From an uncultured Flavobacteriaceae bacterium (lineage in GTDB: Bacteria > Bacteroidota > Bacteroidia > Flavobacteriales > Flavobacteriaceae): 57,763 nt of DNA. The stretch lies in assembly GCA_905479475.1 (NCBI GenBank), contig CAJQMT010000023.1:1-57763 (forward strand), given 5' to 3'. Positions 1-8,986 of this stretch are shown piece by piece (the first letter of the stretch is position 1; each line of letters starts with the position of its first letter). The translations under genes and the position numbers were made by a program. The notes below the pieces were generated by a model, which was given only the letters and a program-made list of their open reading frames with translations, was not told where the DNA came from and searched no databases.

Positions 1-1
1 T

Positions 2-2389
2 ACAGAAAGTGAGTTATTTGTTTACGAGAATAAGGAAATGCGTGTACTTTCTTTACCAGGTTTTATAAGGTTTGTGTTTAAAGTGCACGACAAATTTTAT
101 TTGCAATGTTATGAGAAAGGTTTGTACGAATGGAACGAGGGTACTTTTGTAAAGATTCCAAATACTACGATAAAACACGATATTATTGCGATGTTTCCAG
201 AAGGTGAAAAGCAGTATTGTTTCACGCGAGAGGGAGAAGTATATGTCTTTGACAAGAGCGGACTGAAATTGATTTCGATTCCAATAGCACTGGGAATTGT
301 AAACGATGCGATCCGCTTACATTCGGGTTCCTATGCTGTGGCAACGCAAAGTGATGGTTTGTATTTTTTTGATTCGCAATTTGGGGTACAGCAGCATTTG
401 ACAAAAAGTAGGGGGCTATCGGGAAGAACGATCAAATCTTTGTACGAGGATCAATTTCACAATTTATGGGTCGCATTGCATAATGGGATCGATTATCTGA
501 AATTGCGTCTGCCTTTTGCATTGGTGAATGAAGGTTTGGGAGTAGAAGGAACTGGATATGGTGCTGTGCGTCACAACAATCGTATTTATGTGGGTACGAA
601 CAACGGTGTTTTTGTGCAAAAGGATGATAGGAAGAATTTGCAAGACCCCTCTTTTGAACTGTTGGAAGGAAGCGAGGGGCAGGTATATGGTTTTTCGAAG
701 ACAAAGGATCGACTTATTTTGAATCACGATCGCGGGGCTTTTGAAATGAAGGGGAAGGCTATTGAGCAAATACAATCCATTGGAAGTTGGAAATTTATGA
801 AAACGCCTATTCCAGAAGTGTATCTGAATGGGAGCTATACGGGGTTTACATTTTACAAACCTGGAAGACAGAAGTGGGAACGTACTCATGCCATACCTGA
901 TTTGATTGAGTCTATTCCGATGTTTGAGTTTGAGAGCGATTCTGTTTTATGGGCAACCCATGTTTCCAAAGGAGCTTTTCGAATAGAACTGAACGAGGAG
1001 ATGCAAGTGAGTGACAAAATTAAATTATACGGACAAAAGGATGGGTTTCCATCCAAATTAAAAATCAATGTGTATGAGGTCAATGACAAATTGGTATTTA
1101 CTTCGGAATCGGGTATTTATGATTACAACCGAGAGAAGGATCTATTTGTGCCGAATGATTTTTTGAATACGTGGTTAGGAATAGGCTATTTGAACGAAAT
1201 CGTATCCGACAAAAACAATGCAATTTACTATGTTAAAGATTTGGAGTTTGGCGAATTGAAACAAGAAAGTTTGGGGGCTTTTGAAAAGAAAACTGCTGTT
1301 TTCAAGCATGTTAATAAATACATCAATGACGATCATGTCAATATCTCATTATTGGATGATGGAAATGTGCTGATTGGTGCAAAGGAGGGCTTTGTCCAAT
1401 ACAATCCAAATCGAAAAATGGAGATGCAGAATGATTTCGAAGTTTTGTTAAAAAATGTAGAGGTGCAATCGTCTTTAGATTCTGTTGCAAATTACGATCC
1501 GAAATTTTTAGAAGCGTTTTCTGTTTTGAAAGAAAATACGCTTACGTTTCAATATGCCGCTCCGTATTTCGATGGTTTTGAAAATGTAGAGTATTCCTAC
1601 CGTCTTTTACCAATCAATGAAAATTGGTCAAAGTGGTCTTTGGCTAGTGAAAAAGAGTATTCGCTTTTGCCTTATGGGGACTATAGCTTTGAGGTAAGAG
1701 CAAAAAATATTTATGGAAATGTATCCAAGTCTACTGTTTTTTCACTTCAGGTTTTGGCTCCTTGGTATTGGTCTAGATGGGCACTCGTGGGCTATTCTAT
1801 GTTGGTTTTACTTCTGCTTGTTTTTATTCCTGTGATTCAGCAAAAAAAGCACAAAGTTGAAAAAATAATTTTGACGGAAGACAAGGAAAAAGAATTGCAA
1901 ATAAAAAATGAAGAGATTGACAAATTAACCAATGACAAATTAAAAAATGAATTGAGTTTTAAAAACGAGCAATTGACGAGTGTGACGATGCAATTGATGA
2001 AAAACAATGAATTCATTCAGGAGGTGCAAGGGAAAATAGCCTCTTCTTTAGAGAAGTCAAATGCAACTCAAGATTTGAAAAGGGTTGTAAATTCAATTGA
2101 TAAAAGGCTTTCGAATAACGATTCATGGGATCAGTTTGCTTATCATTTTGACCAGGTGCACGGAGGCTATTTGAAAACCTTGGCAGCAAGCAACATCAAA
2201 CTTTCCCCACGGGAAATTAAATTGGCTGCTTTTTTAAGAATGAATATGAGTTCGAAAGAAATTTCAAAATTACTCAACATCACTGTCAGAGGAGTAGAGT
2301 TGGCTCGATACAGGTTGCGTAAAAAACTAAAACTAGACAGAGAGCAGAATCTGGTGGAATATTTGATTGACCTGGATCCGAAATCTTAG
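2..2389 (+). CDS. Membrane-anchored Y_Y_Y / LuxR-type HTH regulator, 5' partial
   Basis: The reading frame is already open at base 2 with no stop before the first ATG at 38, so the true start and signal peptide lie left of the window. Residues here are counted from that ATG. The first ~480 residues look like a beta-propeller sensor, with repeated short strands and phrases such as LWVALHNGIDYL. A Y_Y_Y (triple tyrosine) domain follows at about 515-570, then one membrane segment at about 580-598, a charged coiled coil to about 670, and a LuxR-like helix-turn-helix from about 722 to the end (LSPREIKLAAFLR, SSKEISKLLNIT). Proteins of this build sense something in the periplasm and act on transcription from the inner membrane; the signal cannot be read from the sequence. 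The stop overlaps the convergent LOG-family gene by 4 bases. Confidence 0.88.
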   Translation, partial: TESELFVYENKEMRVLSLPGFIRFVFKVHDKFYLQCYEKGLYEWNEGTFVKIPNTTIKHDIIAMFPEGEKQYCFTREGEVYVFDKSGLKLISIPIALGIVNDAIRLHSGSYAVATQSDGLYFFDSQFGVQQHLTKSRGLSGRTIKSLYEDQFHNLWVALHNGIDYLKLRLPFALVNEGLGVEGTGYGAVRHNNRIYVGTNNGVFVQKDDRKNLQDPSFELLEGSEGQVYGFSKTKDRLILNHDRGAFEMKGKAIEQIQSIGSWKFMKTPIPEVYLNGSYTGFTFYKPGRQKWERTHAIPDLIESIPMFEFESDSVLWATHVSKGAFRIELNEEMQVSDKIKLYGQKDGFPSKLKINVYEVNDKLVFTSESGIYDYNREKDLFVPNDFLNTWLGIGYLNEIVSDKNNAIYYVKDLEFGELKQESLGAFEKKTAVFKHVNKYINDDHVNISLLDDGNVLIGAKEGFVQYNPNRKMEMQNDFEVLLKNVEVQSSLDSVANYDPKFLEAFSVLKENTLTFQYAAPYFDGFENVEYSYRLLPINENWSKWSLASEKEYSLLPYGDYSFEVRAKNIYGNVSKSTVFSLQVLAPWYWSRWALVGYSMLVLLLLVFIPVIQQKKHKVEKIILTEDKEKELQIKNEEIDKLTNDKLKNELSFKNEQLTSVTMQLMKNNEFIQEVQGKIASSLEKSNATQDLKRVVNSIDKRLSNNDSWDQFAYHFDQVHGGYLKTLAASNIKLSPREIKLAAFLRMNMSSKEISKLLNITVRGVELARYRLRKKLKLDREQNLVEYLIDLDPKS

Positions 2390-3099
2390 AAATTAGGTTT
2401 TAGACTGTATTTTGCATAATAGTTATTCAAATGCTCGATGGCTTCATCAGCAGTATCTACAACTCGAAATAAATTCAGGTCTTCTGGGCTAATTGTCGCG
2501 TTTTCTTCAAGCAATACTTTTTTAATCCAATCAATCAAACCAGCCCAAAAATCGTTTCCAACGAGTATGATTGGAAAGCGCCCGATTTTTTTTGTTTGAA
2601 TGAGGGTGATGGCTTCAAACAATTCGTCCAAAGTTCCAAAACCACCTGGCATCACAATAAAACCTTGCGCGTATTTGACAAACATCACCTTGCGGACAAA
2701 GAAATAGTCGAAATCCAAGCTCATGCCTTTGCTGATATAGGGATTGTCATGTTGTTCAAAAGGCAATTCGATATTCAAACCAACGGAAACACCGTTTCCT
2801 CGGCTGGCGCCTTTGTTTCCTGCTTCCATTATTCCTGGGCCGCCACCGGTAATCACACCATAACCGTTTTGTGTAAGTTTGTAGGCGATTTCTTCCGCGA
2901 GGATGTAATTCTTGTCGTCGGGTGCGGTTCTGGCAGATCCAAAAATACTCACACAAGGACCGATGCGACTCAGTCTTTCATAGCCCTCTACGAATTCAGA
3001 CATGATTTTAAAAATCCCCCACGAATCGTTGGTTTTGATTTCATTCCAGGTTTTTGGAGTGAATTGTTCTCTGATTTTTCTGTCTTCATTTGGTGTCAT
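2386..3099 (-). CDS. LOG-family (TIGR00730) nucleotide 5'-monophosphate hydrolase-like protein
   Basis: A 237-residue Rossmann-fold protein. It carries the two signatures of the TIGR00730/LOG family: GGGPGIMEAGNKGA near residue 85 and PGGFGTLDE near residue 150. Family members hydrolyse nucleoside 5'-monophosphates to base and ribose phosphate (cytokinin-type LOG or AMP nucleosidase activity). The old label lysine decarboxylase is wrong for them. The substrate here is not known. The ATG at 3099 gives a normal family length and a charged N-terminal extension of about 35 residues before the fold. It lies tail to tail with the upstream regulator, sharing 4 bases. In related genomes a gene of this family often sits near uvrA, as here. 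Confidence 0.9.
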   Translation of the reverse strand: MTPNEDRKIREQFTPKTWNEIKTNDSWGIFKIMSEFVEGYERLSRIGPCVSIFGSARTAPDDKNYILAEEIAYKLTQNGYGVITGGGPGIMEAGNKGASRGNGVSVGLNIELPFEQHDNPYISKGMSLDFDYFFVRKVMFVKYAQGFIVMPGGFGTLDELFEAITLIQTKKIGRFPIILVGNDFWAGLIDWIKKVLLEENATISPEDLNLFRVVDTADEAIEHLNNYYAKYSLKPNF

Positions 3100-3477
3100 T
3101 TTTGCGTCTTTAAATTTTCATCAAGATAGTTTTTTTGGAAATCATAGAAAAATAAGGATTTCTTTTTTCGTTTTTTTTAACGTTTGGATACCACTTATTG
3201 TCTATACAATGGTATTTGTTTATTGGGAAATGTTAAAATTGACTTTTTGCTTTGACATTTCGAGTAAAACTGCTAAGATTGTATTGCTATGAGGTTAAAA
3301 TTGAAAAAGGGCCTTCCAAAAAAACACTCCATTTTATTTAGTAACGTGTTGTTTTACCACAACATCTGAGAAACAAAGCTTGTCGGTTTTGTAGGCCATG
3401 ATGCATGTCAAAATATAATGGTATCGAGTTCGTTTTGGCGCATTAGGCATATCTGTGTTATGTAAATTGTAAAAGCT
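3100..3477. other. Non-coding intergenic region between divergent genes
   Basis: This 378-base AT-rich stretch separates the LOG-family gene (minus) from the beta-barrel gene (plus), so it must hold both promoters. I see no convincing TTTG / TAnnTTTG pair. The closest for the plus strand is TTTTG at 3433 with a degraded TAAATTG around 3462. Short inverted repeats occur at 3189-3214 (TACCA / TGGTA enclosing TTGT / ACAA) and around 3346-3366 (TGTTG / CAACA), neither followed by a T-run. The small open frame that crosses into this region from 3002 is the antisense shadow of the LOG gene. Confidence 0.5.
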
Positions 3478-4536
3478 ATGAAACATTTTTTTTTGCTGTG
3501 TGTATTTTTATCGGTGTTTTTGTCCCATGCACAACTCAAAACAACCTATGAAAAAGGATGGATTTTCAAAGATCAGTTGAAACAGAACGGGTACATCAGA
3601 TCTGATGATTTATCGATGCGTTCCACACATGTTTGTTTTAAGCGAAGTTTGGAAGAAAAAAAATGCGAAACGTATGGAGCTTCTGAGGTATCTTCCTTTC
3701 AGGTGGCGAATGGAGAGACCTTTGATTTGATAAATGTGGCAGTAGATAACCATCGAAAAGAGATCGAACTTTTTGCGTATCTGATTTTTAAAGGAGAAAA
3801 ATTGTCTTTGTACAAAAGTGTTTACAATGCGGAACTGTTTTATGTCTTGTCCAAAGATGGCGAGCATTATGCGCTGCAAAACAACAAGCTGATTTCGGGA
3901 GAAATGGAAATCAGAAAATACAATTACGAGGGTGTATTAAATTTCGTTACGGAGGGTTTGGCTTTCAGAAATGATAAAAAAATCAGCTATGATGAAGATT
4001 ATTTTGTCGATATCGTATCGAAATACAATGCCTTCAAAAATGCCAAAGGGAGTGATGTAAGAGTTGAGAAAAAAGCAAAAAATTATTTTGTGTTTGCCAC
4101 AGGAATGGGCGTTCGTGGAGATCGTTCTGAATATTTCGGAAAAATAATACATCGAAAATATGTGCCCAAACTAAGTCGAAAAATTTCGATAAATTTTGGG
4201 ATCAGCTATTTCCATTATCAATTCACAGAGCAGAACAAAGAGGTGCGAAGGTCTTTGTGGTCTATGCCACTACAATTTCAACACAATTTTTTTGATAAAA
4301 ATATCAGACCTTATGTTTTTTCAGGTCTTTCCTTTACTTATTTGGATACGTCAGAGAGGTACAATCGCTCTGTTTTACAAGAACGATTTGAACAAAATTA
4401 CGCATTGAATTTGCTTTATGGCGCTGGCATTGAAATCGAAATTTTTAAAAAGATGTATGTAAAAGCGGAATACAGACGAGAGGCCTATTCGCACCCCGTA
4501 CTCTTTGGAATAGGTTGTGTTTTGGAGTCTAGGTAA
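3478..4536 (+). CDS. Secreted outer-membrane beta-barrel protein, function unknown
   Basis: 352 residues beginning with a clear Sec signal peptide (MKHFFLLCVFLSVFLSHAQ). The middle part, rich in charged and aromatic residues, matches no domain I recognise. The last ~150 residues alternate aromatic and polar residues, as in eight-stranded Bacteroidota outer-membrane barrels, and end in strand-like phrases such as MYVKAEYRREAY and LFGIGCVLESR. Likely an outer-membrane protein of unknown role. It is transcribed towards uvrA and overlaps its 3' end by 8 bases. The start is the first ATG in frame and places the signal peptide correctly; no Shine-Dalgarno is present, which is normal in this phylum. 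Confidence 0.75.
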   Translation: MKHFFLLCVFLSVFLSHAQLKTTYEKGWIFKDQLKQNGYIRSDDLSMRSTHVCFKRSLEEKKCETYGASEVSSFQVANGETFDLINVAVDNHRKEIELFAYLIFKGEKLSLYKSVYNAELFYVLSKDGEHYALQNNKLISGEMEIRKYNYEGVLNFVTEGLAFRNDKKISYDEDYFVDIVSKYNAFKNAKGSDVRVEKKAKNYFVFATGMGVRGDRSEYFGKIIHRKYVPKLSRKISINFGISYFHYQFTEQNKEVRRSLWSMPLQFQHNFFDKNIRPYVFSGLSFTYLDTSERYNRSVLQERFEQNYALNLLYGAGIEIEIFKKMYVKAEYRREAYSHPVLFGIGCVLESR

Positions 4537-7363
4537 TTGGATTCAATTCTTTGCCTAAGAATTTTGCAGTATGGCTTTTTTTGTTTTTCACAATGTCCTC
4601 AGGTGTGCCTTTGCACAAAACAGTTCCCCCTTTTTTTCCGCCTTCCAAACCAATGTCAATAATGTAATCTGCCAATTTGATAACGTCCATATTGTGTTCG
4701 ATAATTAAAACGGTGTTGCCTTTGTCTGCCAATTTGTTGAGCACTTTCATTAAAATAGCAATGTCTTCGAAATGCAGTCCTGTGGTGGGTTCGTCCAGAA
4801 TGTAAAAGGTATTTCCAGTATCTCTTTTGGACAATTCAGAAGCCAGTTTGATGCGTTGTGCTTCTCCGCCCGATAAGGTGGTGGATTGTTGTCCTAAAGT
4901 GATGTAGCCCAATCCTACCTCTTGGATGGTTTTGATTTTTTTGTAGATTTTTGGGATGGATTCGAAAAAAATCACCGCTTCATTGACGGTCATGTTCAGA
5001 ACATCTGAAATCGATTTTCCTTTGTAGCGAATTTCTAAGGTTTCTCTGTTGAAGCGTTTTCCCATGCAGGTGTCACAAGCGACATGCACATCAGGTAAAA
5101 AATTCATTTCAATGATACGGACTCCGCCTCCTTGGCAGGTTTCGCATCTTCCACCTTTTACATTGAATGAAAACCGTCCTGCTTTGTAACCTCGAATCAT
5201 GGCTTCGGGAGTTTTGGCGAAAAGCGCTCGAATTTCTCCAAATACACCGGTGTAGGTGGCAGGATTGGAACGCGGTGTTCTTCCAATAGGAGATTGATCA
5301 ATATCAATGACTTTATCGATGTGCTCAAGTCCTTTAATAGATTTGTATGGCAAGGGCTCTTTCACACCTCGGTAAATGTGTCTGTTCAAAATAGGGTACA
5401 AGGTTCCGTTGATCAACGAAGATTTGCCACTCCCGGAAACTCCTGTAACACAAATCATTTTTCCTAAGGGAAATGAAACGTTTATGTTTTTTAAATTGTT
5501 TCCAGTAGCGCCTGTTAAAACCAGTTCTTTTCCATTCCCTTTGCGTCGTTGAGGCGGAATTTCAATTTTTTTTCTTTCTGTCAAGTAATCTGCGGTCAAG
5601 GTTTTTTCTTTGACCATCTCCGCATAGGTTCCTTGACTCACAATTTCACCGCCGTGTTTCCCGGCAAAGGGGCCGATGTCTAAAATGCAGTCAGCGGCTT
5701 CCATCATGTCTTTGTCGTGTTCCACAACCAACACAGAGTTTCCGAGATCTCTTAGTTTGATTAGGGAGTCAATAAGCCGTTGATTGTCTCTTTGGTGTAA
5801 TCCAATACTGGGTTCATCCAAAATATACAATACGCCCACCAATTGGGAGCCAATTTGGGTGGCCAAACGAATTCTTTGGGCTTCTCCTCCTGACAAGGAT
5901 TTTGAGCTGCGATCTATGGTCAGATAATCCAATCCAACGTCCAATAAAAATTGAATACGTGTTCGAATTTCTTTTAAAACCTCTTGCCCAATGATTTGTT
6001 GTTTTTGTGAGAGCTTGGACTCTATATTTTCAAACCAATGGCTCAAATCAATGATGTCTAGCTGTGCGAGTTCTGAGATGTTTTTGTTGTCGATTTTAAA
6101 ATACAAGGCTTCTTTTTTCAAACGATTGCCCTGACATGTTGGACATGGAATTTCATCCATGTATTTTTTAGCCCATCTTTTGATAGCGGAAGATTCGGAG
6201 TTGTCGAATTGATCGTAAATAAAAGAAATAATTCCTTCAAAATCTATTTCATATTTTCGGGTGACTCCCAAAGTTTTGGAGTTGATTTCAAATTTTTCAT
6301 TGCCTCCTTTTAAAAGAATTTCGAGCGCTTCTTGTGGGATTTTTTCAATCGGATCGTGAAGAGTAAAATCAAAACGATTGGCGATGGTTTCAATTTGTTT
6401 GAAGATCCAGCTATTTTTTTGTTCTCCAAGCGGTGCAATTCCTCCTGCAGCAATGGATGTTTTTTTATTCGGGATGACTTTTTCTAAGTTGACATCGTTG
6501 ATTGCACCCAGACCATTGCATTTTGGACAGGCTCCTTTTGGAGAATTGAAAGAAAAGGTATTGGGTTCAGGATTTGGATAGGCAATACCGGATGTTGGGC
6601 ACATTAAATTTTTACTGAAATACCGAGGTGTGTCTCCGTTGTGCTCCAGTGTCATGAGAATATTGTCTCCTGCATACAAGGCCGTTTTGATACTTTCTTC
6701 GAGTCTTTTGGTTGCATTTTTGTCAATCAAAAGTCTGTCGATCACAATCTCAATATCATGTGTCTTATAGCGGTCCAAACGCATTCCCTTTGTGATATCA
6801 ACAATGACTCCATTGACCCGAGCTTTTACAAATCCTTGTTTTGCAATTTGTTCAAACAGGTCTCGGTAATGTCCTTTTCTTGATTTGACAACTGGAGCAA
6901 GAAGAATGGTTTTTTTGTTGAGGTATTCTTCTAAAATTAAATCGCGAATTTGTTCGTCTGTATAGCTGACCATTTTTTCTTCTGTTTCATACGAATACGC
7001 ATCTGCTGCTCGCGCAAATAAGAGTCGCATGAAGTCGTATATTTCGGTAATCGTGCCTACTGTAGAACGCGGATTTTTGTTGGTTGTTTTTTGTTCGATA
7101 GAAATCACGGGAGACAGACCGTCAATTTTGTCCACGTCAGGGCGTTCCAATCCTCCTAAAAATTGACGTGCGTAGGCTGAAAAAGTTTCGATGTACCTTC
7201 TTTGTCCTTCTGCATAAATAGTGTCAAAAGCAAGAGAAGATTTTCCGCTTCCACTGAGTCCGGTAATGACGACCAATTGCTCACGAGGAATTTGAACATC
7301 AATATTTTTTAAATTGTGTGCCCTTGCTCCTAGGACTTCAATATATTCTTGTGAATCGGACAT
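4529..7363 (-). CDS. uvrA: UvrA, excinuclease ABC subunit A
   Basis: 944 residues, the usual length. UvrA is the DNA-damage recognition ATPase of nucleotide excision repair: as a dimer it loads UvrB at lesions. Visible are Walker A of the first ABC half (GLSGSGKSSLAFDT, about 35), the first zinc-finger cysteines around 251-283 (CPTSG and CPKCNG), the first ABC signature LSGGEAQRIRLATQ, the second Walker A GVSGSGKSSLINGTL (about 640), the second zinc module (CETCQGGG and CDTCMGKRFN), the second signature LSGGEAQRIKLASEL and the Walker B LDEPTTGLH. The gene stands alone between a beta-barrel gene and the divergent PspC-domain gene. No LexA-type operator is recognisable upstream. Confidence 0.98.
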   Translation of the reverse strand: MSDSQEYIEVLGARAHNLKNIDVQIPREQLVVITGLSGSGKSSLAFDTIYAEGQRRYIETFSAYARQFLGGLERPDVDKIDGLSPVISIEQKTTNKNPRSTVGTITEIYDFMRLLFARAADAYSYETEEKMVSYTDEQIRDLILEEYLNKKTILLAPVVKSRKGHYRDLFEQIAKQGFVKARVNGVIVDITKGMRLDRYKTHDIEIVIDRLLIDKNATKRLEESIKTALYAGDNILMTLEHNGDTPRYFSKNLMCPTSGIAYPNPEPNTFSFNSPKGACPKCNGLGAINDVNLEKVIPNKKTSIAAGGIAPLGEQKNSWIFKQIETIANRFDFTLHDPIEKIPQEALEILLKGGNEKFEINSKTLGVTRKYEIDFEGIISFIYDQFDNSESSAIKRWAKKYMDEIPCPTCQGNRLKKEALYFKIDNKNISELAQLDIIDLSHWFENIESKLSQKQQIIGQEVLKEIRTRIQFLLDVGLDYLTIDRSSKSLSGGEAQRIRLATQIGSQLVGVLYILDEPSIGLHQRDNQRLIDSLIKLRDLGNSVLVVEHDKDMMEAADCILDIGPFAGKHGGEIVSQGTYAEMVKEKTLTADYLTERKKIEIPPQRRKGNGKELVLTGATGNNLKNINVSFPLGKMICVTGVSGSGKSSLINGTLYPILNRHIYRGVKEPLPYKSIKGLEHIDKVIDIDQSPIGRTPRSNPATYTGVFGEIRALFAKTPEAMIRGYKAGRFSFNVKGGRCETCQGGGVRIIEMNFLPDVHVACDTCMGKRFNRETLEIRYKGKSISDVLNMTVNEAVIFFESIPKIYKKIKTIQEVGLGYITLGQQSTTLSGGEAQRIKLASELSKRDTGNTFYILDEPTTGLHFEDIAILMKVLNKLADKGNTVLIIEHNMDVIKLADYIIDIGLEGGKKGGTVLCKGTPEDIVKNKKSHTAKFLGKELNPIT

Positions 7364-7626
7364 GCGGTTGATTTGAAAAACGCAAATATACTTAATTTAA
7401 GGTTGTTTTAAACATGCGCGCTCGGGTAACGGATGTTGAAAATAAATGGTCTGAAGTGTTTGAAAAAGTCGAATTTGCCTTATTTCGGGGGTTCCAAGGT
7501 TTTTCTCAACGTGGGTGTGGAATAGTGATGTGAGATCAAGAACTTAAAAAGGAAAAAACAGCCTGTAAAAACAATATTTTATTATCTTGCATTGCAAATG
7601 AAAAAGAAACGCATCTCAAAAAGGCG

Positions 7627-7854
7627 ATGAAAATAATTCATGACATACGACATTATTTTGAACGGCACGGTTTCAATGTGTCTTCTCGCTTTGCCGATAA
7701 ATTGGGTATGGGAGTCAAAAGCATTCGCCTGACGTTTATTTATTTGTCATTTGCCACATTAGGAGTTTCCTTTTTTATTTATCTGACTTTGGCTTTTTTG
7801 TTAAAGCTAAAAGATATGTTATACCGGAAGCGAACTTCTGTTTTTGATTTGTAA
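7627..7854 (+). CDS. PspC-domain small membrane protein
   Basis: 75 residues. The C-terminal two thirds resemble a PspC domain: an amphipathic part (SRFADKLGMGVKSIRLTFIYLSF) followed by one hydrophobic membrane segment at about 42-62. PspC-type proteins sit in the inner membrane and in some bacteria take part in phage-shock envelope-stress signalling. Stand-alone short versions like this are common in Flavobacteriaceae and have no established role. The gene ends 19 bases before the potassium-channel start, so the two are probably co-transcribed. The 263 bases upstream (7364-7626), shared with uvrA, contain no strong promoter match. Confidence 0.75.
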   Translation: MKIIHDIRHYFERHGFNVSSRFADKLGMGVKSIRLTFIYLSFATLGVSFFIYLTLAFLLKLKDMLYRKRTSVFDL

Positions 7855-7873
7855 ACGTTAAAAATTTATCAAT

Positions 7874-8863
7874 TTGTCATCAAGAATTTACAAGGCTGTA
7901 TTTCTTTTTTTAAGTGTCATTGCAATCGGTGTCATAGGATACAGTCATTTTTTTGGTTTTTCAATTGTGAACGGTTTGTACATGGCTGTCATTACCATTT
8001 CTACAGTGGGTTTTGGCGAAGTACAGCCCTTGGACGATAATGCAAAACTTTTTACCGTTTTTCTAATTTTATCGAGTATTGGTATCTACGGATATGTCGT
8101 TGCCGTTATTTCAGAATATTTATCAAACAGTACACTTATGGAGGAATTAAGAATTAAGAAGACTTTGAAAAAAATTGAGAAATTAGAAGGTCATACAATT
8201 GTTTGTGGTTACGGCCGAAATGGAAGACAAGCAGCTGCAAAGTTGAAGAATTTTAAAAAATCTTGTGTGGTGATTGAAAGGTCTCCAGAGCTATTGAAAG
8301 AAATGGAAGAAGAGGGTTTTTTAGGAATCGAGGGCGATGCTACGGATGACGATGTCTTACTGAAAGCGGGGATAAAAAGTGCAGAGAATTTGATTACAGC
8401 CTTGCCTTCGGATGCAGATAATTTGTACGTTGTGCTTTCTACACGTCAGTTGAATACAAAAATTGCTATTGTAAGCAGGGCAACTAATGAGTCTACACAG
8501 AAGAAATTAAAAATTGCAGGTGCAGACAAGGTGATCATGCCTGACAAGTTGGGAGGCGATCACATGGCCTCTTTGGTGGTGACACCTGACTTGGTAGAAT
8601 TTGTAAACAGGATTTCCTTGGATGGAGAGAACTCTGCAAATTTAGAAGAAATTTCTGTGGAAGATTTGCCTAAAAAGTTTCTGATGAAATCGATCCGAGA
8701 TTTAGATTTGAGAAGGAAAACAGGTTGTAGTGTGATTGGCTATGTGACAGGAGAAGGAGATTATACAATCAATCCATCTTCTGATATGATCTTGGAACCA
8801 AAATCCAATTTAATTTTACTTGGAAGACCGGAGCAAATAGCAAAGATTAAAGAAGTTTTTTAA
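7874..8863 (+). CDS. Potassium channel with TrkA-type RCK domains
   Basis: 329 residues. Two membrane helices (about 7-25 and 57-80) flank a pore loop with the selectivity filter TVGFG near residue 44, the two-helix ion-channel-2 architecture. A Rossmann RCK/TrkA-N domain follows (GHTIVCGYGRNGRQAA at about 108; acidic strand end VVIERSP), then a TrkA-C-like domain (about 240-329). The protein should form a tetrameric inner-membrane K+ channel gated by a cytoplasmic nucleotide- or ion-binding ring. The start is TTG at 7874: an in-frame stop at 7859 leaves no upstream ATG, and the first in-frame ATG further down would remove the first membrane helix. Confidence 0.9.
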   Translation: MSSRIYKAVFLFLSVIAIGVIGYSHFFGFSIVNGLYMAVITISTVGFGEVQPLDDNAKLFTVFLILSSIGIYGYVVAVISEYLSNSTLMEELRIKKTLKKIEKLEGHTIVCGYGRNGRQAAAKLKNFKKSCVVIERSPELLKEMEEEGFLGIEGDATDDDVLLKAGIKSAENLITALPSDADNLYVVLSTRQLNTKIAIVSRATNESTQKKLKIAGADKVIMPDKLGGDHMASLVVTPDLVEFVNRISLDGENSANLEEISVEDLPKKFLMKSIRDLDLRRKTGCSVIGYVTGEGDYTINPSSDMILEPKSNLILLGRPEQIAKIKEVF

Positions 8864-8986
8864 AGCGGACTTAATCTTTTTGAGAGTGCTTGATCTCCTA
8901 ATAAAAAAACAGGAATCATCTATTTGTTTTAGATGAAGATGCTTAAGCACACGACTGTTGCATCAAAAAAATATTAAACACAAATT

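Noticed and set aside
2596-3129. 177-codon plus-strand frame opposite the LOG-family gene
   Set aside because: It is antisense to a gene with clear family motifs and has no recognisable domain of its own.
8864-8986. Inverted repeat ATCTA / TAGAT near 8920 as a terminator after the potassium channel gene
   Set aside because: The stem is only five A/T-rich pairs and is not followed by a T-tract.
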